Shown here: piece after piece, positions 30,560 through 40,640 of the stretch | How positions within the stretch are numbered: the stretch's first letter is position 1 | How the letters are laid out: the number at the start of each line of letters is the position of its first letter | Assembly: GCA_032717465.1 (NCBI GenBank) | Contig: CM064655.1 | Location: 14,856,652-14,920,651 of the forward strand | Direction: 5' to 3' | Length of the DNA stretch: 64,000 nucleotides | Source: Coenobita brevimanus | Lineage: Eukaryota > Arthropoda > Malacostraca > Decapoda > Coenobitidae | Position numbers and translations under genes: made by a program | Notes under the pieces: model-generated | The model's input: only the letters and a program-made list of their open reading frames with translations | What the model was told of the DNA's origin: nothing | Databases searched by the model: none

Positions 30560-32570
30560 TCTGTTTTTGTTTGTAAATGATGATCTACGAAGAAAAATTA
30601 ATGCAAATTCCTCTAAAAATAGGAACTTATTCTGGAAAGAGGTGCAGAGATGTAGGAGCAACAGCAGAAAGAAACGTGAAAGTGGTAGCTTATTAACCCG
30701 TGGGGATGAAGTAAGGACCAGATGGAAAGAATATTTTGAACGTCTGATGAATGGGACTGGACAGATCAAAGCAACTGATAATATGATTGTTTTGGGGGGT
30801 GACAGGATGAATTTGTGCCAGGAAATGTGACACTTGCACAGGTGAAGAACACTGTGATGCAACTGAAAAATGGGAATGCAACTGGAGTTGATGAGGTGTA
30901 TGCAAAGATGGTTGAGTGTAGTGGAGAGAGCGGAATGAAGCGCTAGTTGGAGATTTGTAAGAAGGCATGGATGAGTGAAACTGCCAGCAAAGTGGAAAAC
31001 GGCTGTGATTGTACCCCTGTACGGAAATAATGGTGAGAAAAGTGAGTGCACGAATTATCGTGGCATAAGTCTATCGAGTGTGGTAGGGAAGGTATACGGA
31101 AGAATTACTACAGAGAAATTGAAAGATATATCAGAAGTCATAGTGAGTGATGAACAGGGTGACTTTAGGAGTGGCAAAGGATGTGTGGATCAAATATTTA
31201 CAGTGAGACAGACAGTGAAGAAGGTTTGTGAGAAGGACTATGAGGTGTTTATGGCATTCATGGTTCTGGAAAAGGCATATGACAAATTAGACAAAGAAGG
31301 ATTGTGGAAGGTTCTGCACATGCACAGTTTAGATGGTAAGCTGCTAGGGGTTGTCAAGAGTTTTTATGATCGTAGTGAGACGTGTAAGGGTAAATGGGCA
31401 TCTAAGTGAATGGTACATGATCAACATGGGCATCCAACAAGGTTGTCTGATATCCCCATGGTTGTTCAATAAATATATGGATGGGGTGATGAGACAAGTA
31501 AAAACATGAGTAATGGAGAGGGGGATGGCATTGGTAATGAATGGTGATGGATGATCTATCTCAAATTTGTTGTATGCTGACGATGCAGTACTACTTGCTA
31601 ATACCAGACAAGAACTTCATAGACAAATGCAGTGTTTTGCTGATGTCTGTGAGGATTGTGCCTTGAGAGTAAATGTAGAAAAGAGTACAGTGATCATAAA
31701 TGAGAGAGAAGGTGACCCCAGTGTGATGTTACAGTGAATGGAGACAGACTGGAATTAGTGAGAGAGTTCAAAAACCTGGGTACAGTGACAGAAAAGAGGA
31801 AAATGTGCAAAAGAAGTGAAAAATAGAGTGACACAAGGAAGAAAAGTAGTGGGTGGTATGAAGGCCTTGAAAAAAACAGAGGCTTGAGTGTTGCAGCTGT
31901 GCAAGGCTTACGTGAAGAAGTATAAGTGCCAATTTTTACATAGTGATGTGAGATATGGTGCAGCACAAAAATGAAAAGTCAAGAGTACGAGTAAGAACAG
32001 TGGAGATGGGACTGCTGAGGAATGTATGTACTATACGGAGTGTGAATAGGATATGAAATAATATGATTCATGAAAGATGCGAGTGAGGAAGTCTGTGGAC
32101 ACTAGAATCGATGAAAGTGTACTGAGACGCTATGGTCATGTGGGGAGAATGGATCACAACAGAGTGGTGAAAAAGGTATATCTGAGCGAATTTGAAGGAG
32201 GGAGGAGATGAGGTAGGCCATGGAGAAGTTGGAGGGCTATGGTGGGTGAATGTGTGAGGAAGATAGGTATGGAAGTCGGCAAGGCTAGGGTACTGACAAG
32301 AGATTGAGCTGGCTGGATGAATCTTGTGAGAAGTGAATGATCAGAGATTTGGCACCCCTTTTTAATGTGACGGCATCCGGACTGACCCTATCAGATATGT
32401 TTATGTGAAGCTAAAGAATGCGGTAAAAGTTTTTGGTGTATCAGATAGAGCCAGGATTCCAGGGGCTTGAATGATGAGTGAATGGAAGCATGGCCCTTTG
32501 GGCTGGGCAAACTTAGGCTGTCTGGACATTCCACCTCCTCATCCTACCCTAGGGTGGGAAAGGAGGTCCA
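30560..32570 (+). mobile_element. Second RTE-like LINE family (RTE-2), decayed
   Basis: Organised like RTE but clearly divergent from copies A-J. Runs from a linker before the polymerase to a 3' end with an inverted-repeat tail (32536-32570) and (GAT)n. The 5' part is missing. Confidence 0.65.
30570..32340 (+). pseudogene. RTE-2 reverse transcriptase and C-terminus
   Basis: Pieces in order: 'NLFWKEVQRCRSNSRKK' (30620), 'KTAVIVPLYGNNGEKSE' (31000), 'NYRGISLSSVVGKVYGRI' (31050), 'DEQGDFRSGKGCVDQIF' (31150), 'VFMAFMVLEKAYDKLDK' (31255), 'GIQQGCLISPWLFNKYMD' (31435), 'SNLLYADDAVLLANTR' (31565) and 'LRRYGHVGRMDHNRVV' (32120). The Tyr-Ala-Asp-Asp pair is intact, but the first palm Asp in 'LEKAYD' context follows a changed Met-Val and there are many stops and shifts. 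Extinct copy. Confidence 0.7.
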
Positions 32571-32640
<70 letters not shown>

Positions 32641-32671
32641 TTTGTATACACACACACACACACACACACAG
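32571..32671. repeat. (GAT)n and (CA)n microsatellites
   Basis: (GAT)n about 32572-32640, then (CA)n 32650-32671. The first is the tail of RTE-2; the second abuts the start of CR1 copy 2. Confidence 0.85.
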
Positions 32672-32869
32672 GTCGCCGACAGAGATGGAGCTCTTCCTGG
32701 ATCGTGGCTAAATAATCACAAAATCAGCGACGAAAAGAAGACCAACCGATTTATGAACATGTTAATGAGTGTGTGAGTGGTGGTCCCGTCGGACAGTAGT
32801 AAAAAAAAACGTGGCTATGTTCACAAAAAGAATAAAATATAGTGAAAATAGTCTCCATATGGTTGAATC

Positions 32870-33894
32870 ATGGTGGACGGTGCAATGTTTACAGGTAGCG
32901 AGAGAGAATTCGAGGGCTTCTTTGAAGAGGATGTGGGAAATGGAAGTATTAAGTTGAACCAAACAAGAATAGCAGGTGTAGAGAAAACAGTGGAGAGGAA
33001 TGTCCAGGAGATAAAAACGGTATGGGCAATAATTAAAGAGTTACAGGGACGGACCATAGAGCAGGATAACGAGATCAAAAGTTTAAGGAATACCCTGGAA
33101 AAAATTCGTACACGCAGTGACGAACAAGAAAGAGAAGTTACCGAATTAAAAGTTAGCAATGAATCAGCCTGTAATGAAACAAATCAGCTTAAGAGGGAGA
33201 ATAAGAGGTTAGAAGAAAAAAGGGACAGGATGAAAAACAAACTAGATGAGTATGAATCTAAATCAAGAATACAGGATGAGCACATTAAAGAAATCAAGGA
33301 ACAGCATAAGGGGTGGAAGAAAATTCAGGAAGAAGGAAATGTAAATTTGAAAGAGATTATAGAACAACAAAGTAAGGAAAAAGTAGACAGGTTAGGGTGC
33401 TGAGAAGTAGAGAATCTTTAGTTAGAGATGTAGGAGATAAGAAAAAATGTATAATAATTTCAGGAGTTAAAGAAAAACTAATGACAACAAGATCAGAAAG
33501 AGAAAGTGAAGAACTGAGTAAAGTTAAAGAAATAATGTCACTAGTCATGGAGGAAAACCACGAAGCTCAAGAAGAGATTGAAGAGGTGTTTAGGTTAAGA
33601 AAGTACGAGGAAGGAGGGGCAAGGCCATTGAAGATAAAGTTTAAGTCCCAAGCAACAGTAAATGAAATTATCAGTAGAACATGGAAATTATCAGACAAGG
33701 AAGGGTTCCAAAATGTTTGGATAAGGAGAGATGCAAATGAGGAAGAAAGAGCTAAGATAAAGGAATTAGTACAGGAAGCAAAGGTAAAAAACGAACAGAG
33801 AACGGAGGATGAGAAGATAGTGTTTTATTGGAGAGTCATGGATCAGAAATTTAGGAAGTGGTACTGGCAGAGAGAAGGAGAAAAGAGGGTATAA
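32870..33894 (+). pseudogene. CR1 ORF1 protein, one frame break
   Basis: ATG at 32870. Residues ~30-170 are heptad-rich and charged ('DNEIKSLRNTLEKIRT', 'KLDEYESKSRIQDEH'), a long predicted coiled coil. A second frame from about 33397 gives 'DKKKCIIISGVKEKL' and 'ARPLKIKFKSQATVNEI', which looks like the RRM-like nucleic-acid-binding domain of LINE ORF1 proteins. It would coat element RNA as a trimeric chaperone. The two frames are separated by a few extra bases near 33393. ORF1 overlaps the start of ORF2 by about 35 bases. Confidence 0.7.
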
Positions 33895-34640
33895 AAAACA
33901 CCAAAAAGAATTGGAAGGTGGCATATACTAATGATGATGGTTTATTATCGGCAAGGCCAGAAATCAATGATTTTTTGAGGGTGCATGAACCTGAAGTTAC
34001 GTGCTTTGTAGAGACCAAATTAAGAGAAGATATTGATGTTCATATAGGAGATGGTAAATACAAATTGTGGAGAAGAGACAGAAGAGAAAAAACGGGAGGA
34101 GGAGTGATGATAGCAGTGAAGAACAACATAAATGTAGATACTGTGGAAATGGGAGAAGGAAGGGCTGAAGTGATAAATATGAAATTAGAAACTGGAGAGA
34201 ATAACAAGCGAGATATGGCAGTAGTGTATGTTCCCACTAAGACAAGAGCATGGAGTGATGATGAATACCAGGAAATGTTGTCAGACATGGCTAGCTATTT
34301 ACATAAAATGATTGAGAAAAATAACAATACAATTTTAATGGGTGACTTCAATTGTAAAGAGGTGAACTGGGAGGAATGGGATTCAGGAGGCAGCAAAGAT
34401 TCGTGGGGCACTACATTATTAAATATTACAATGAACAATGTGATGACGCAATGGGTTAAAGAAGAAACACGGTTCCGAGGTGAGGACACACCAGCAAGAC
34501 TAGACTTACAGTTTACCAAAGAATCCGATGTAATAGAATCTTTGGAATATCTGTGTCCTATTAGAAAAAGTAATCATGTGGTCACTGAGTTCCAGATGAT
34601 AACAGGTAACGTGGAGCTAAGAGACGAGCTTTACAGGTAA
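33858..34640 (+). CDS. CR1 ORF2 endonuclease domain
   Basis: About 260 codons open from a non-ATG start that overlaps ORF1. Motifs: 'NWKVAYTNDDGLLSARPE' (Asn/Asp), 'VTCFVETKLRED' (catalytic Glu), 'RDMAVVYVPTKTRAW', 'TILMGDFNCKEVNWEEW' (Asp-x-Asn), 'DLQFTKESDVIESL' and 'IRKSNHVVTEFQM' (Ser-Asn-His in place of Ser-Asp-His, a likely damaging change). It nicks DNA to prime reverse transcription. Ends at TAA where copy 1 continues, so ORF2 is broken here. Confidence 0.75.
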   Translation: MVLAERRRKEGIKNTKKNWKVAYTNDDGLLSARPEINDFLRVHEPEVTCFVETKLREDIDVHIGDGKYKLWRRDRREKTGGGVMIAVKNNINVDTVEMGEGRAEVINMKLETGENNKRDMAVVYVPTKTRAWSDDEYQEMLSDMASYLHKMIEKNNNTILMGDFNCKEVNWEEWDSGGSKDSWGTTLLNITMNNVMTQWVKEETRFRGEDTPARLDLQFTKESDVIESLEYLCPIRKSNHVVTEFQMITGNVELRDELYR

Positions 34641-35454
34641 GGAAGATACAACTTTGGGAAAGCAAACGTTACAGGAGTGAGAAAATTTTTCGAAAATGCA
34701 GATTGGAGAAAATTCAGAGAAACACGAGAGATACAGAGGAAGTGGGATATTTTTCTAGGCTTCTATAATTGGGGAGTGGAAAAATTTGTGCCAAGAGTAA
34801 GGGGGAAAGAAAACAGAAAAAAGGAGTGGTTTAATAGAAGGTGTATGATAGCAAAAAAAAGAGAGATAAGGCGTGGAACAATTGGAGAAAGAGAGGTAAC
34901 AACAGAACAAAGGAAGACTATAAAAGAACTAGAAATGATTACACAAGAATATGTAAAGAGGAAGGAACGAATTTTGAAAAAGGTGTAAGAGACAAATGTA
35001 AGGATGAACCCAAACTGTTTTATAGATTTGTCAATGGCAAACTGAAACAAAAGGAAGGAATCACCAAACTGAAAGCAGAAGGAGAGGTATATAAAGATGC
35101 GGCAATGCAAGCAGAAATAATGAACAAACATTTCCAGTCAGTTTTCACTAATGAAAGTGAGTTTGTGGAAGGGGAGGGAGTGACTAGAAATATAATGATA
35201 AAAGATATAAAAGAGGAAGGACAGGAAGTGTATAAATTACTGGAAACTCAAGATGAAAGGAAAGCCCCAGGACCAGATGGAATCTCTAATTGGGTACTCA
35301 GGGAATGCAGAAAACAACTGGCGGATAAGATTCACAGTTTAATTGTCAGTTCTCTGGAAGAGGGGAAAGTACCTCAAGAATGGAAGAGGGCAAATGTGGT
35401 ACCAATTTATAAGGGAGGAAGCAGAGAAGAACCCCTGAATTATAGACCAGTGTC
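34640..35454 (+). pseudogene. CR1 ORF2 linker and first polymerase blocks
   Basis: Continues in other frames: 'VRKFFENADWRKFRETRE' (34677), 'DEPKLFYRFVNGKLKQKEG' (35005), 'DERKAPGPDGISNWVLREC' (35255) and 'VPQEWKRANVVPIYKGGS' (35370), stopping at 'EPLNYRPVS', where the RTE begins. The blocks correspond to reverse transcriptase motifs 0-2a. Frameshifts near 34640 and 34985. Confidence 0.75.
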
Positions 35455-35459
35455 CAGGT

Positions 35460-36600
35460 GCTTGAGGGTGCGAAAGTGGATGTATGTGGAATAACTGAAA
35501 CAAAATGAAGAGAAGAAAGTGTGAGAGAATGGGAGTATGGATGGGGTATATGTGCAGGAGTAGGTGAGAATGAGAGGGCAAAGGAAGGAGTATGTATAGT
35601 TGTGAGTAAAAGATGGAAGAAGAGCATAAGACAGTATGGATCACTTGGGTCAAGGATTGTGTGGGTAAAGCTGAAAGTTGGAATACAAATGTGGGCGATT
35701 GTGTGTGTGTATGCGCCAATGCAAGATCGTGCTAGCAGAGTGAGAGAAGAATTCTGGACAAATGTGGAAGTGTGCATGGAAAAGTTTGGAAGGAATGAGA
35801 GAGTGTTTTTGATCGGTGATATGAATGGTAAAGTAGGGAATGTGAAGGTGGATGGAATAGTTGGTGAGTGGGATGTGCCTGCGAGACAGATGAGAATGGC
35901 AGTGAGTTAGTGGACATTTGTGCTGGGAGCGGGTTGGTGATAGTCAATACCCTCTTCAGGCATAAAATGATCCACAGGTATACATGGCAAATGATGAGAA
36001 GGGTGGGTGGTGAACTGAATGAAAGGAAGGCAATGATTGATTATGTGTATGTGGATGAATGGATGTGAAGATGTGTAATGGATGCAAGGGCTTATAGAGG
36101 TTGGGGGAGTGGACTTTCTGACCACTACTTGGTGGTGGCTAGAATTAGGATCCAAGTAAGTTGGAGAAATAGAAGAAGGGAAAGACGAGAGAAAGGAGTA
36201 GTTGCAAGGAGAGTGGAAAGGTTACAAGAAGATGAGAAAAAGGCAGAGTATAAGAGAGAAGTGGAGGAACGATTGGGCAAATATGAATTGGAGCAGATGG
36301 GGGACGTGGAAGGTGTGTGCAGGATATTTACAGAAGAAATATGTGCAGCATGTGATGTGGTGTGTGGGAGGAAGAGAAGACAGAGGGGGGTGCAAGGAAC
36401 AGCATGGTGGACTGAAGAGGTAAGACAGGCTGTGGCACAAAAGAAGAAAGCATACAATGAATGGATGAGAAATAGGGGCGTGGAAGAAGTTGAGAGGCGG
36501 AAGAGAGAGTTATATGTAGAAAGGAGAGAGGTGAAAAAATTAGTAAGAGAGAGTAAGAAGAGAGTGTATGAGGAATTTGGAAGGAATTTGAGTGTAAAGT
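35460..36600 (+). pseudogene. RTE endonuclease and linker (copy D), decayed
   Basis: 35521-35910 holds 'VGIQMWAIVCVYAPMQDR' and 'FLIGDMNGKVGNVKVDG'. After a shift, 35920-36070 and 36078-36600 hold 'LSDHYLVVARIRIQ' (Ser-Asp-His) and the linker 'GTAWWTEEVRQAVAQKKKA'. Stops at about 35910 and 36066 break it. Confidence 0.75.
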
Positions 36601-36954
36601 GAAGGGATTGTAAGAAAATGTTCTGGAAAGAGGTGAAGAGAGTAAGACAGGGTGGAAGTAAGGTTAGCAGGGGAGTGAAAAGATAAAAATGGTAGATTAC
36701 TAGTGGAGAAGGGAGAAAACGTGAGCAGATGGAGAGAAATCTTTAAGGAATTGTTGAACATACAGGATTGAAGTAATGCGAGTATAAGTGGCTGGGGTAT
36801 GGCTGGGAGAAGGAGGGAGGTGAGAAGACAGGAAGAAATCAGTAGGATAGAAGTTGTGGAAGCAATGAAGAAAGTTCAATTGGGGAAAGCCCCAGGAATT
36901 GATGAAGTGTGTGGTGAAATGCTGAAGCATGGGGGAGAGACAGTAGTAGAATAG

Positions 36955-38331
36955 ATGTGGAAAATGTGCAGATTGGCCTGGGAGGAAGGTAGAGTCCCGG
37001 AAGATTGGAAGTCAGGTATGATTATTCCCTTGTACAAAGGAAAAGGAGAAAAAGAAGTGTGTGGAAATCATAGGGGCATTTGTCTTCTTAGTATAATAGG
37101 AAAAGTGTATGGTAGGATACTTATTGAAAGAGTTAAAGAAAGAACAGAGGAATTAGTTGGAGAAGAACAGGGAGGCTTTAGGAAGGGAAGAGGTTGTGTA
37201 GATCAGATATTCATTCTCAGATCTTTAGTGGAAAAGTTACTAGAGAAGGGAAAGAAGTTGTATGCAGCTTTCATGGATTTGGAGAAAGCATATGACAGGG
37301 TGCATGGACAAGGGTTGTGGAAAGTATTAAGAATATATGGTGTAGATGGGAAGTTGCTGAATCCTGTGAAGAGTATGTATGATGGTGCTAAGGCCGCAGT
37401 GCATGTGGATGGTGAACTAAGTGAATTTTTCTCTTTGAAGGTTGGGTTGAAACAGGGATGTGTCATGTCTCCATGGTTGTTCAATCTGTACATGGATGGG
37501 GTAATAAAAGAGGTACAAGGTAGGATAGTGGATGTTGGAGTGGCCCTGGTGAGAGAGGATAGTGTTTGGAAACTCCCTGAACTGTTGTTTGCAGATGATA
37601 CTGTGTTGTTGAGTGAAGATGAAGGGGTGCTGCAGGGCTTGGTGGATGAGTTTGGGAGAGTGTGTAAGAACCGGAATCTAAAGGTGAATGTGGGGAAGAG
37701 TAAAGTGATGGTCTCTGAGAGAGGTAAAGTCAGTGAATGTACAGCGAGGTTGGATGGTGAGGAATTGGAAAATGTGAGTACGTTTAAGTACTTGGGTAGT
37801 CTGATGAGTAAAGATGGAGGTTTGGAAGGTGAAGTGCTTGAAAGGGTACAGCAGGGAGGAAAGGTTGCTGGTTCCTTGAAAGCGGTGATAAGAAACAGGG
37901 AAGTGAACATGGAAGTGAAAAAGTTACTACATGACAGTATTGTGATACCAACTCTAACGTATGGTAGTGAAGCTTGGACGTTGTTGGAAGGACACAAATC
38001 AAGAGTGAGAGCAGTGGAAATGAGTTATTTAAAAGGAGCCTGTGGAGTCACATGGAGAGACAGGCTGACAAATGAGGATATAAAGGAGCGTTGTGGTGTT
38101 GATGTGGATGTGATAGGAAGCGTTAGGAGGAATACACTGAGGTGGTTTGGCCATGTGGAGAGGATGGAGGGTGACAGACTGACGAAGAGAGTGTATGTGA
38201 GTGAGGTGGAGGGGGGAAGAGTGAGAGGGAGGCCGAGAATGAGATGGAAGGATGGGGTGGAGAGGTATATGAGAGAGGGGTGTGTGAGTTGGGAGCGGGG
38301 CAGTGAAATGGCAGGGGACAGAGTGAAGTAG
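36955..38331 (+). CDS. RTE reverse transcriptase (copy D)
   Basis: 458 codons open, from 'RLAWEEGRVPEDWKSGMI' through 'FRKGRGCVDQIFILRSL', 'AAFMDLEKAYDRVHG' (palm Asp), 'GLKQGCVMSPWLFNLYMD', 'LLFADDTVLLSEDE' (active pair), 'YLGSLMSKDG', 'LTYGSEAWTLLEGHK' and 'RWFGHVERMEGDRL'. The first polymerase block upstream (36860-36950) is separated by a TAG at 36952. Belongs to a subfamily close to copies G and J (LLEGHKS version), distinct from A, C and E (LQEGNKS version). Confidence 0.88.
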   Translation: MWKMCRLAWEEGRVPEDWKSGMIIPLYKGKGEKEVCGNHRGICLLSIIGKVYGRILIERVKERTEELVGEEQGGFRKGRGCVDQIFILRSLVEKLLEKGKKLYAAFMDLEKAYDRVHGQGLWKVLRIYGVDGKLLNPVKSMYDGAKAAVHVDGELSEFFSLKVGLKQGCVMSPWLFNLYMDGVIKEVQGRIVDVGVALVREDSVWKLPELLFADDTVLLSEDEGVLQGLVDEFGRVCKNRNLKVNVGKSKVMVSERGKVSECTARLDGEELENVSTFKYLGSLMSKDGGLEGEVLERVQQGGKVAGSLKAVIRNREVNMEVKKLLHDSIVIPTLTYGSEAWTLLEGHKSRVRAVEMSYLKGACGVTWRDRLTNEDIKERCGVDVDVIGSVRRNTLRWFGHVERMEGDRLTKRVYVSEVEGGRVRGRPRMRWKDGVERYMREGCVSWERGSEMAGDRVK

Positions 38332-38396
38332 AGGCGATTTGTTTGTGGCCACCCCGAACGGGACTGAGGCGTCTGGCAACAGACAGATAGATAGAC

Positions 38397-39239
38397 ATGG
38401 TAGATGGAGTGAACAGTTATGCAAGTCTGTTTGCTGATGATGCAAGGACAATGAGGAAGGTAGAGGTTGAGGAGGATTATAAATTGCTGCAGGATGATCT
38501 GGATAGGATACACAATTGGAGCCGTATGTGGGAAATGAAATTTAATGCAAAGAAATATATAATATTGGAAATGGGTAAAAGTATCAAGAGGCCATCATTG
38601 AATTATTTGATGGGTAATGAACCCATCACAAAAGCGAGAGAAGAGAAAGATTTGGGAGTGCTGGTCCAGGATAGTTTGTCACCTGAAAAACACATTAACA
38701 AGGAAGTTAGTGAGACATATAAACTCCTGACTAATATAAGAGTAGCTTTTCATTATATGGATGAGGAGATGATGAAAAAATTGATAGTGGCCATGATTTG
38801 CCCCAGGTTGGAATATGCAGCAGTAGTGTGGTCCCCACACAAAAAGAAAGATATAAACAAGATTGAGAGAATACAAAGAACAGCAACCAAAATGGTCCCC
38901 AGTCTGGAAGATCTGTCGTATAGAGAGAGGTTGGAAAAGCAGGATTTGCCTTCCTTAGAAGAAAGGAGAAAGAGAGGAGACATGATTGCAGTGTTCAGGA
39001 CCATGGTGGGAGTAGATAAAACCAAGAAAGAAGATCTGTTTGTATGGGATAAGAAAGTAACAAGAGGACACGGAATGAAACTCAAGAAACCAAGCTGCTT
39101 GAAGGATATCAAGAAATATAGTTTTCCTTATACTGTAGACCTGTGGAATAGTCAGGAAAAAGAGATCATCCATTCTAAAAACTTAAACGAGTTTAAAGCA
39201 AAATTTGACTTACTGAGAAACAGAGACGGGACCCCATGA
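38397..39239 (+). CDS. CR1 ORF2 C-terminal half of the polymerase
   Basis: 280 codons open: 'SYASLFADDARTMRKVEVE' (Phe-Ala-Asp-Asp catalytic pair), 'WSRMWEMKFNAKKYIIL', 'EEKDLGVLVQDSLSP' (thumb), 'CPRLEYAAVVWSPHKKK' and 'IERIQRTATKMVPSLED'. The upstream palm (first catalytic Asp) was lost at the RTE joint, so it is not functional. The absence of stops over 840 bases suggests limited age. Confidence 0.85.
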   Translation: MVDGVNSYASLFADDARTMRKVEVEEDYKLLQDDLDRIHNWSRMWEMKFNAKKYIILEMGKSIKRPSLNYLMGNEPITKAREEKDLGVLVQDSLSPEKHINKEVSETYKLLTNIRVAFHYMDEEMMKKLIVAMICPRLEYAAVVWSPHKKKDINKIERIQRTATKMVPSLEDLSYRERLEKQDLPSLEERRKRGDMIAVFRTMVGVDKTKKEDLFVWDKKVTRGHGMKLKKPSCLKDIKKYSFPYTVDLWNSQEKEIIHSKNLNEFKAKFDLLRNRDGTP

Positions 39240-39274
39240 ACGTAGCTCATTTCCTGAATATCACAATTAGGTAA

Positions 39275-39276
<2 letters not shown>

Positions 39277-39333
<57 letters not shown>
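39277..39333. repeat. (CA)n microsatellite
   Basis: Perfect CA repeat directly after the CR1 3' end. Confidence 0.9.
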
Positions 39334-39337
<4 letters not shown>

Positions 39338-39549
39338 AGTTCTTCCAATATCCACAATGTGTGTTGACAAGTATTATTAACACCTCTGTATCACATTTAA
39401 AAAAAAAAAAAATATGTAGGTTTTCAGAAATAAATTTTTAGATTTGAGAGTTTGAAACATATCATTCTGAAGACAGCAGCACAGGTATTTATGAGGACAT
39501 ATAGCACAGGTATTTATAACAGCTCAAAATCTTAAGAACAGCACTATAC

Positions 39550-39786
39550 CTGCAATCTGCCAGCCACTTCTCCTTGCTGAGATATGATAGGAACATGATA
39601 GTTGAGTCGGACATCGTGAAACAGGCAGTCGAGAAATATGTTCGCCACCCCTATGAGATTGTGATTTTCTTGACTCTCATAGAACGGATCTGCTTCAGGA
39701 TGGGTGGCAAGTGGGTCATTTTGTTGCTCATCGTACATTTCCCGCATTATTATAAGCTTATGCTCCAGTTTCTCCATTGACCATAC
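39550..39786 (-). CDS. Khc-73: Kinesin-3 (KIF13/Khc-73-like) exon 3
   Basis: 237 bases, 79 codons: 'VWSMEKLEHKLIIMREMY', 'DPFYESQENHNLIGVANIF', 'VPIISQQGEVAGRLQ'. The 'QENHNLIGVAN.FL' and 'PIISQQGEVAGRL' strings are what I know from KIF13A/KIF13B and fly Khc-73, and they differ from the KIF1A/unc-104 version ('VYLSNLLYPVPL'), which is why I choose KIF13. Acceptor TTGTCAG|GTATGG, donor TTGCAG|GTATAG on the minus strand. Phase 0 both ends. Confidence 0.93.
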
Positions 39787-39992
39787 CTGACAAGTAAACA
39801 GAAGTTTTCAATATAAGCCTTTTTTTAAAAACTCAAATACAGAACAACAGTACAAGTAATATCACTACCACTTTAATGTAAGTAGTATGTGGAAGTGTGT
39901 TCTGTTAGTTAATACTGTAATTATAGCATATTTAACATCTACAATATCATTATATCATTTTACATAGCACTTAAACCTGAAATATGCCATAC

Positions 39993-40215
39993 CTGATTAG
40001 GTTTCCCCATTCTTTTGACTAGAATTGCTGGTTCACTGACAAATGCCGATCTTTTTCTATTAGGTGATAGGTTCTGTGGAGGAATTTGGAGAGTTACACC
40101 AAAAGTTGTCTTTTTCCCCATTTCATCAGCAAAGATGTTTGCCTCCCGCACTAAAGTGTTGGCCTTCATGATATCTTGCCGGAGCTGTGCAAGGCTACGA
40201 CGGAATGTGTCCTCT
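39993..40215 (-). CDS. Khc-73: Kinesin-3 (KIF13/Khc-73-like) exon 2
   Basis: 223 bases: 'EDTFRRSLAQLRQDIMKA', 'NTLVREANIFADEMGKK', 'FGVTLQIPPQNLSPNRKR' and 'AFVSEPAILVKRMGKPNQ'. This is the conserved stalk segment after the FHA/coiled-coil part, with a possible short coiled coil at its start. Acceptor CTCTTACAG|AGAGGA completes the Arg codon begun in the 55577 exon (AG|A). Donor AATCAG|GTATGG. It is separated from the next exon by only about 206 bases, while the previous intron is 15.4 kb. Confidence 0.93.
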
Positions 40216-40502
40216 CTGTAAGAGTAAAAAAGAGATCTATGCTCAGGCATGTTCTCTCTGCAGCAGACGAGCAATGATTAATAACAGAGGGCATATTATA
40301 TTGAGTGTGGTGTTGCAAGGGTAGCTTCAAGTATTAACCTCTTCATCACGAACTTAACCCCTTCTCCACAAGCCTACCTTCTCACCAGTACCATATCCGA
40401 GTAGGAAGAGGAGGAGGATCCAGAAAGCTTTAGACAGCCTTCTGCTACCCCCATAGTAAAGCACTGACTTTTGACATCATCGTATATATGTCATATATGT
40501 AT
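40216..40502 (-). other. Kinesin intron, nothing recognised
   Basis: Non-coding. TTAACCCCTTC at 40364 resembles a piggyBac end, but no partner was found. Confidence 0.4.
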
Positions 40503-40605
40503 GTCTGGAAACTGTTACTCCTCACCCTGCCCAAGGGTGGGAAAGGAGGTTTGGATGATGATGATGATGATGATGATGATTGATGATGATGATGATTGAT
40601 GATGA

Positions 40606-40636
<31 letters not shown>

Positions 40637-40640
40637 GATG
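40503..40640 (+). mobile_element. Hairpin-tail retroposon end with (GAT)n
   Basis: TGTCTGGA..CTCCTCACCCTGCCCAAGG..GGGAAAGGAGG then (GAT)n from 40554. The same ~50 bases end the RTE-2 copy at 32518-32570. The arms CTCCT..CCC and GGG..AGGAG form an inverted repeat. Sequence upstream differs between the two sites, so the start is unclear. Confidence 0.6.

Larger units (their letters stand above)
35455..38394 (+). mobile_element. RTE LINE, nearly complete (copy D), inside CR1
   Basis: Starts within the endonuclease ('QVLEGAKVD..' equivalent) and ends with (GATA)n at 38384-38394. No target duplication; it replaced about 440 bases of CR1. Confidence 0.85.
32672..39278 (+). mobile_element. CR1 LINE, near full length (copy 2), with RTE inside
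   Basis: Has a 5' leader, ORF1 (coiled coil plus RNA-binding-like domain), ORF2 endonuclease and the first polymerase blocks to 35454. An RTE follows (35455-38394), and then the ORF2 remainder from 38395 to a 3' end TCACAATTAGGTAAATACA leading into (CA)n. About 440 bases of CR1 palm are missing at the RTE joint compared with copy 1. Confidence 0.8.

Noticed and set aside
32571..32640. Open frames of poly-Met, poly-Asp or poly-His
   Set aside because: They are translations of (GAT)n or (ATC)n microsatellites here, at 40554-40640 and 60364-60436.
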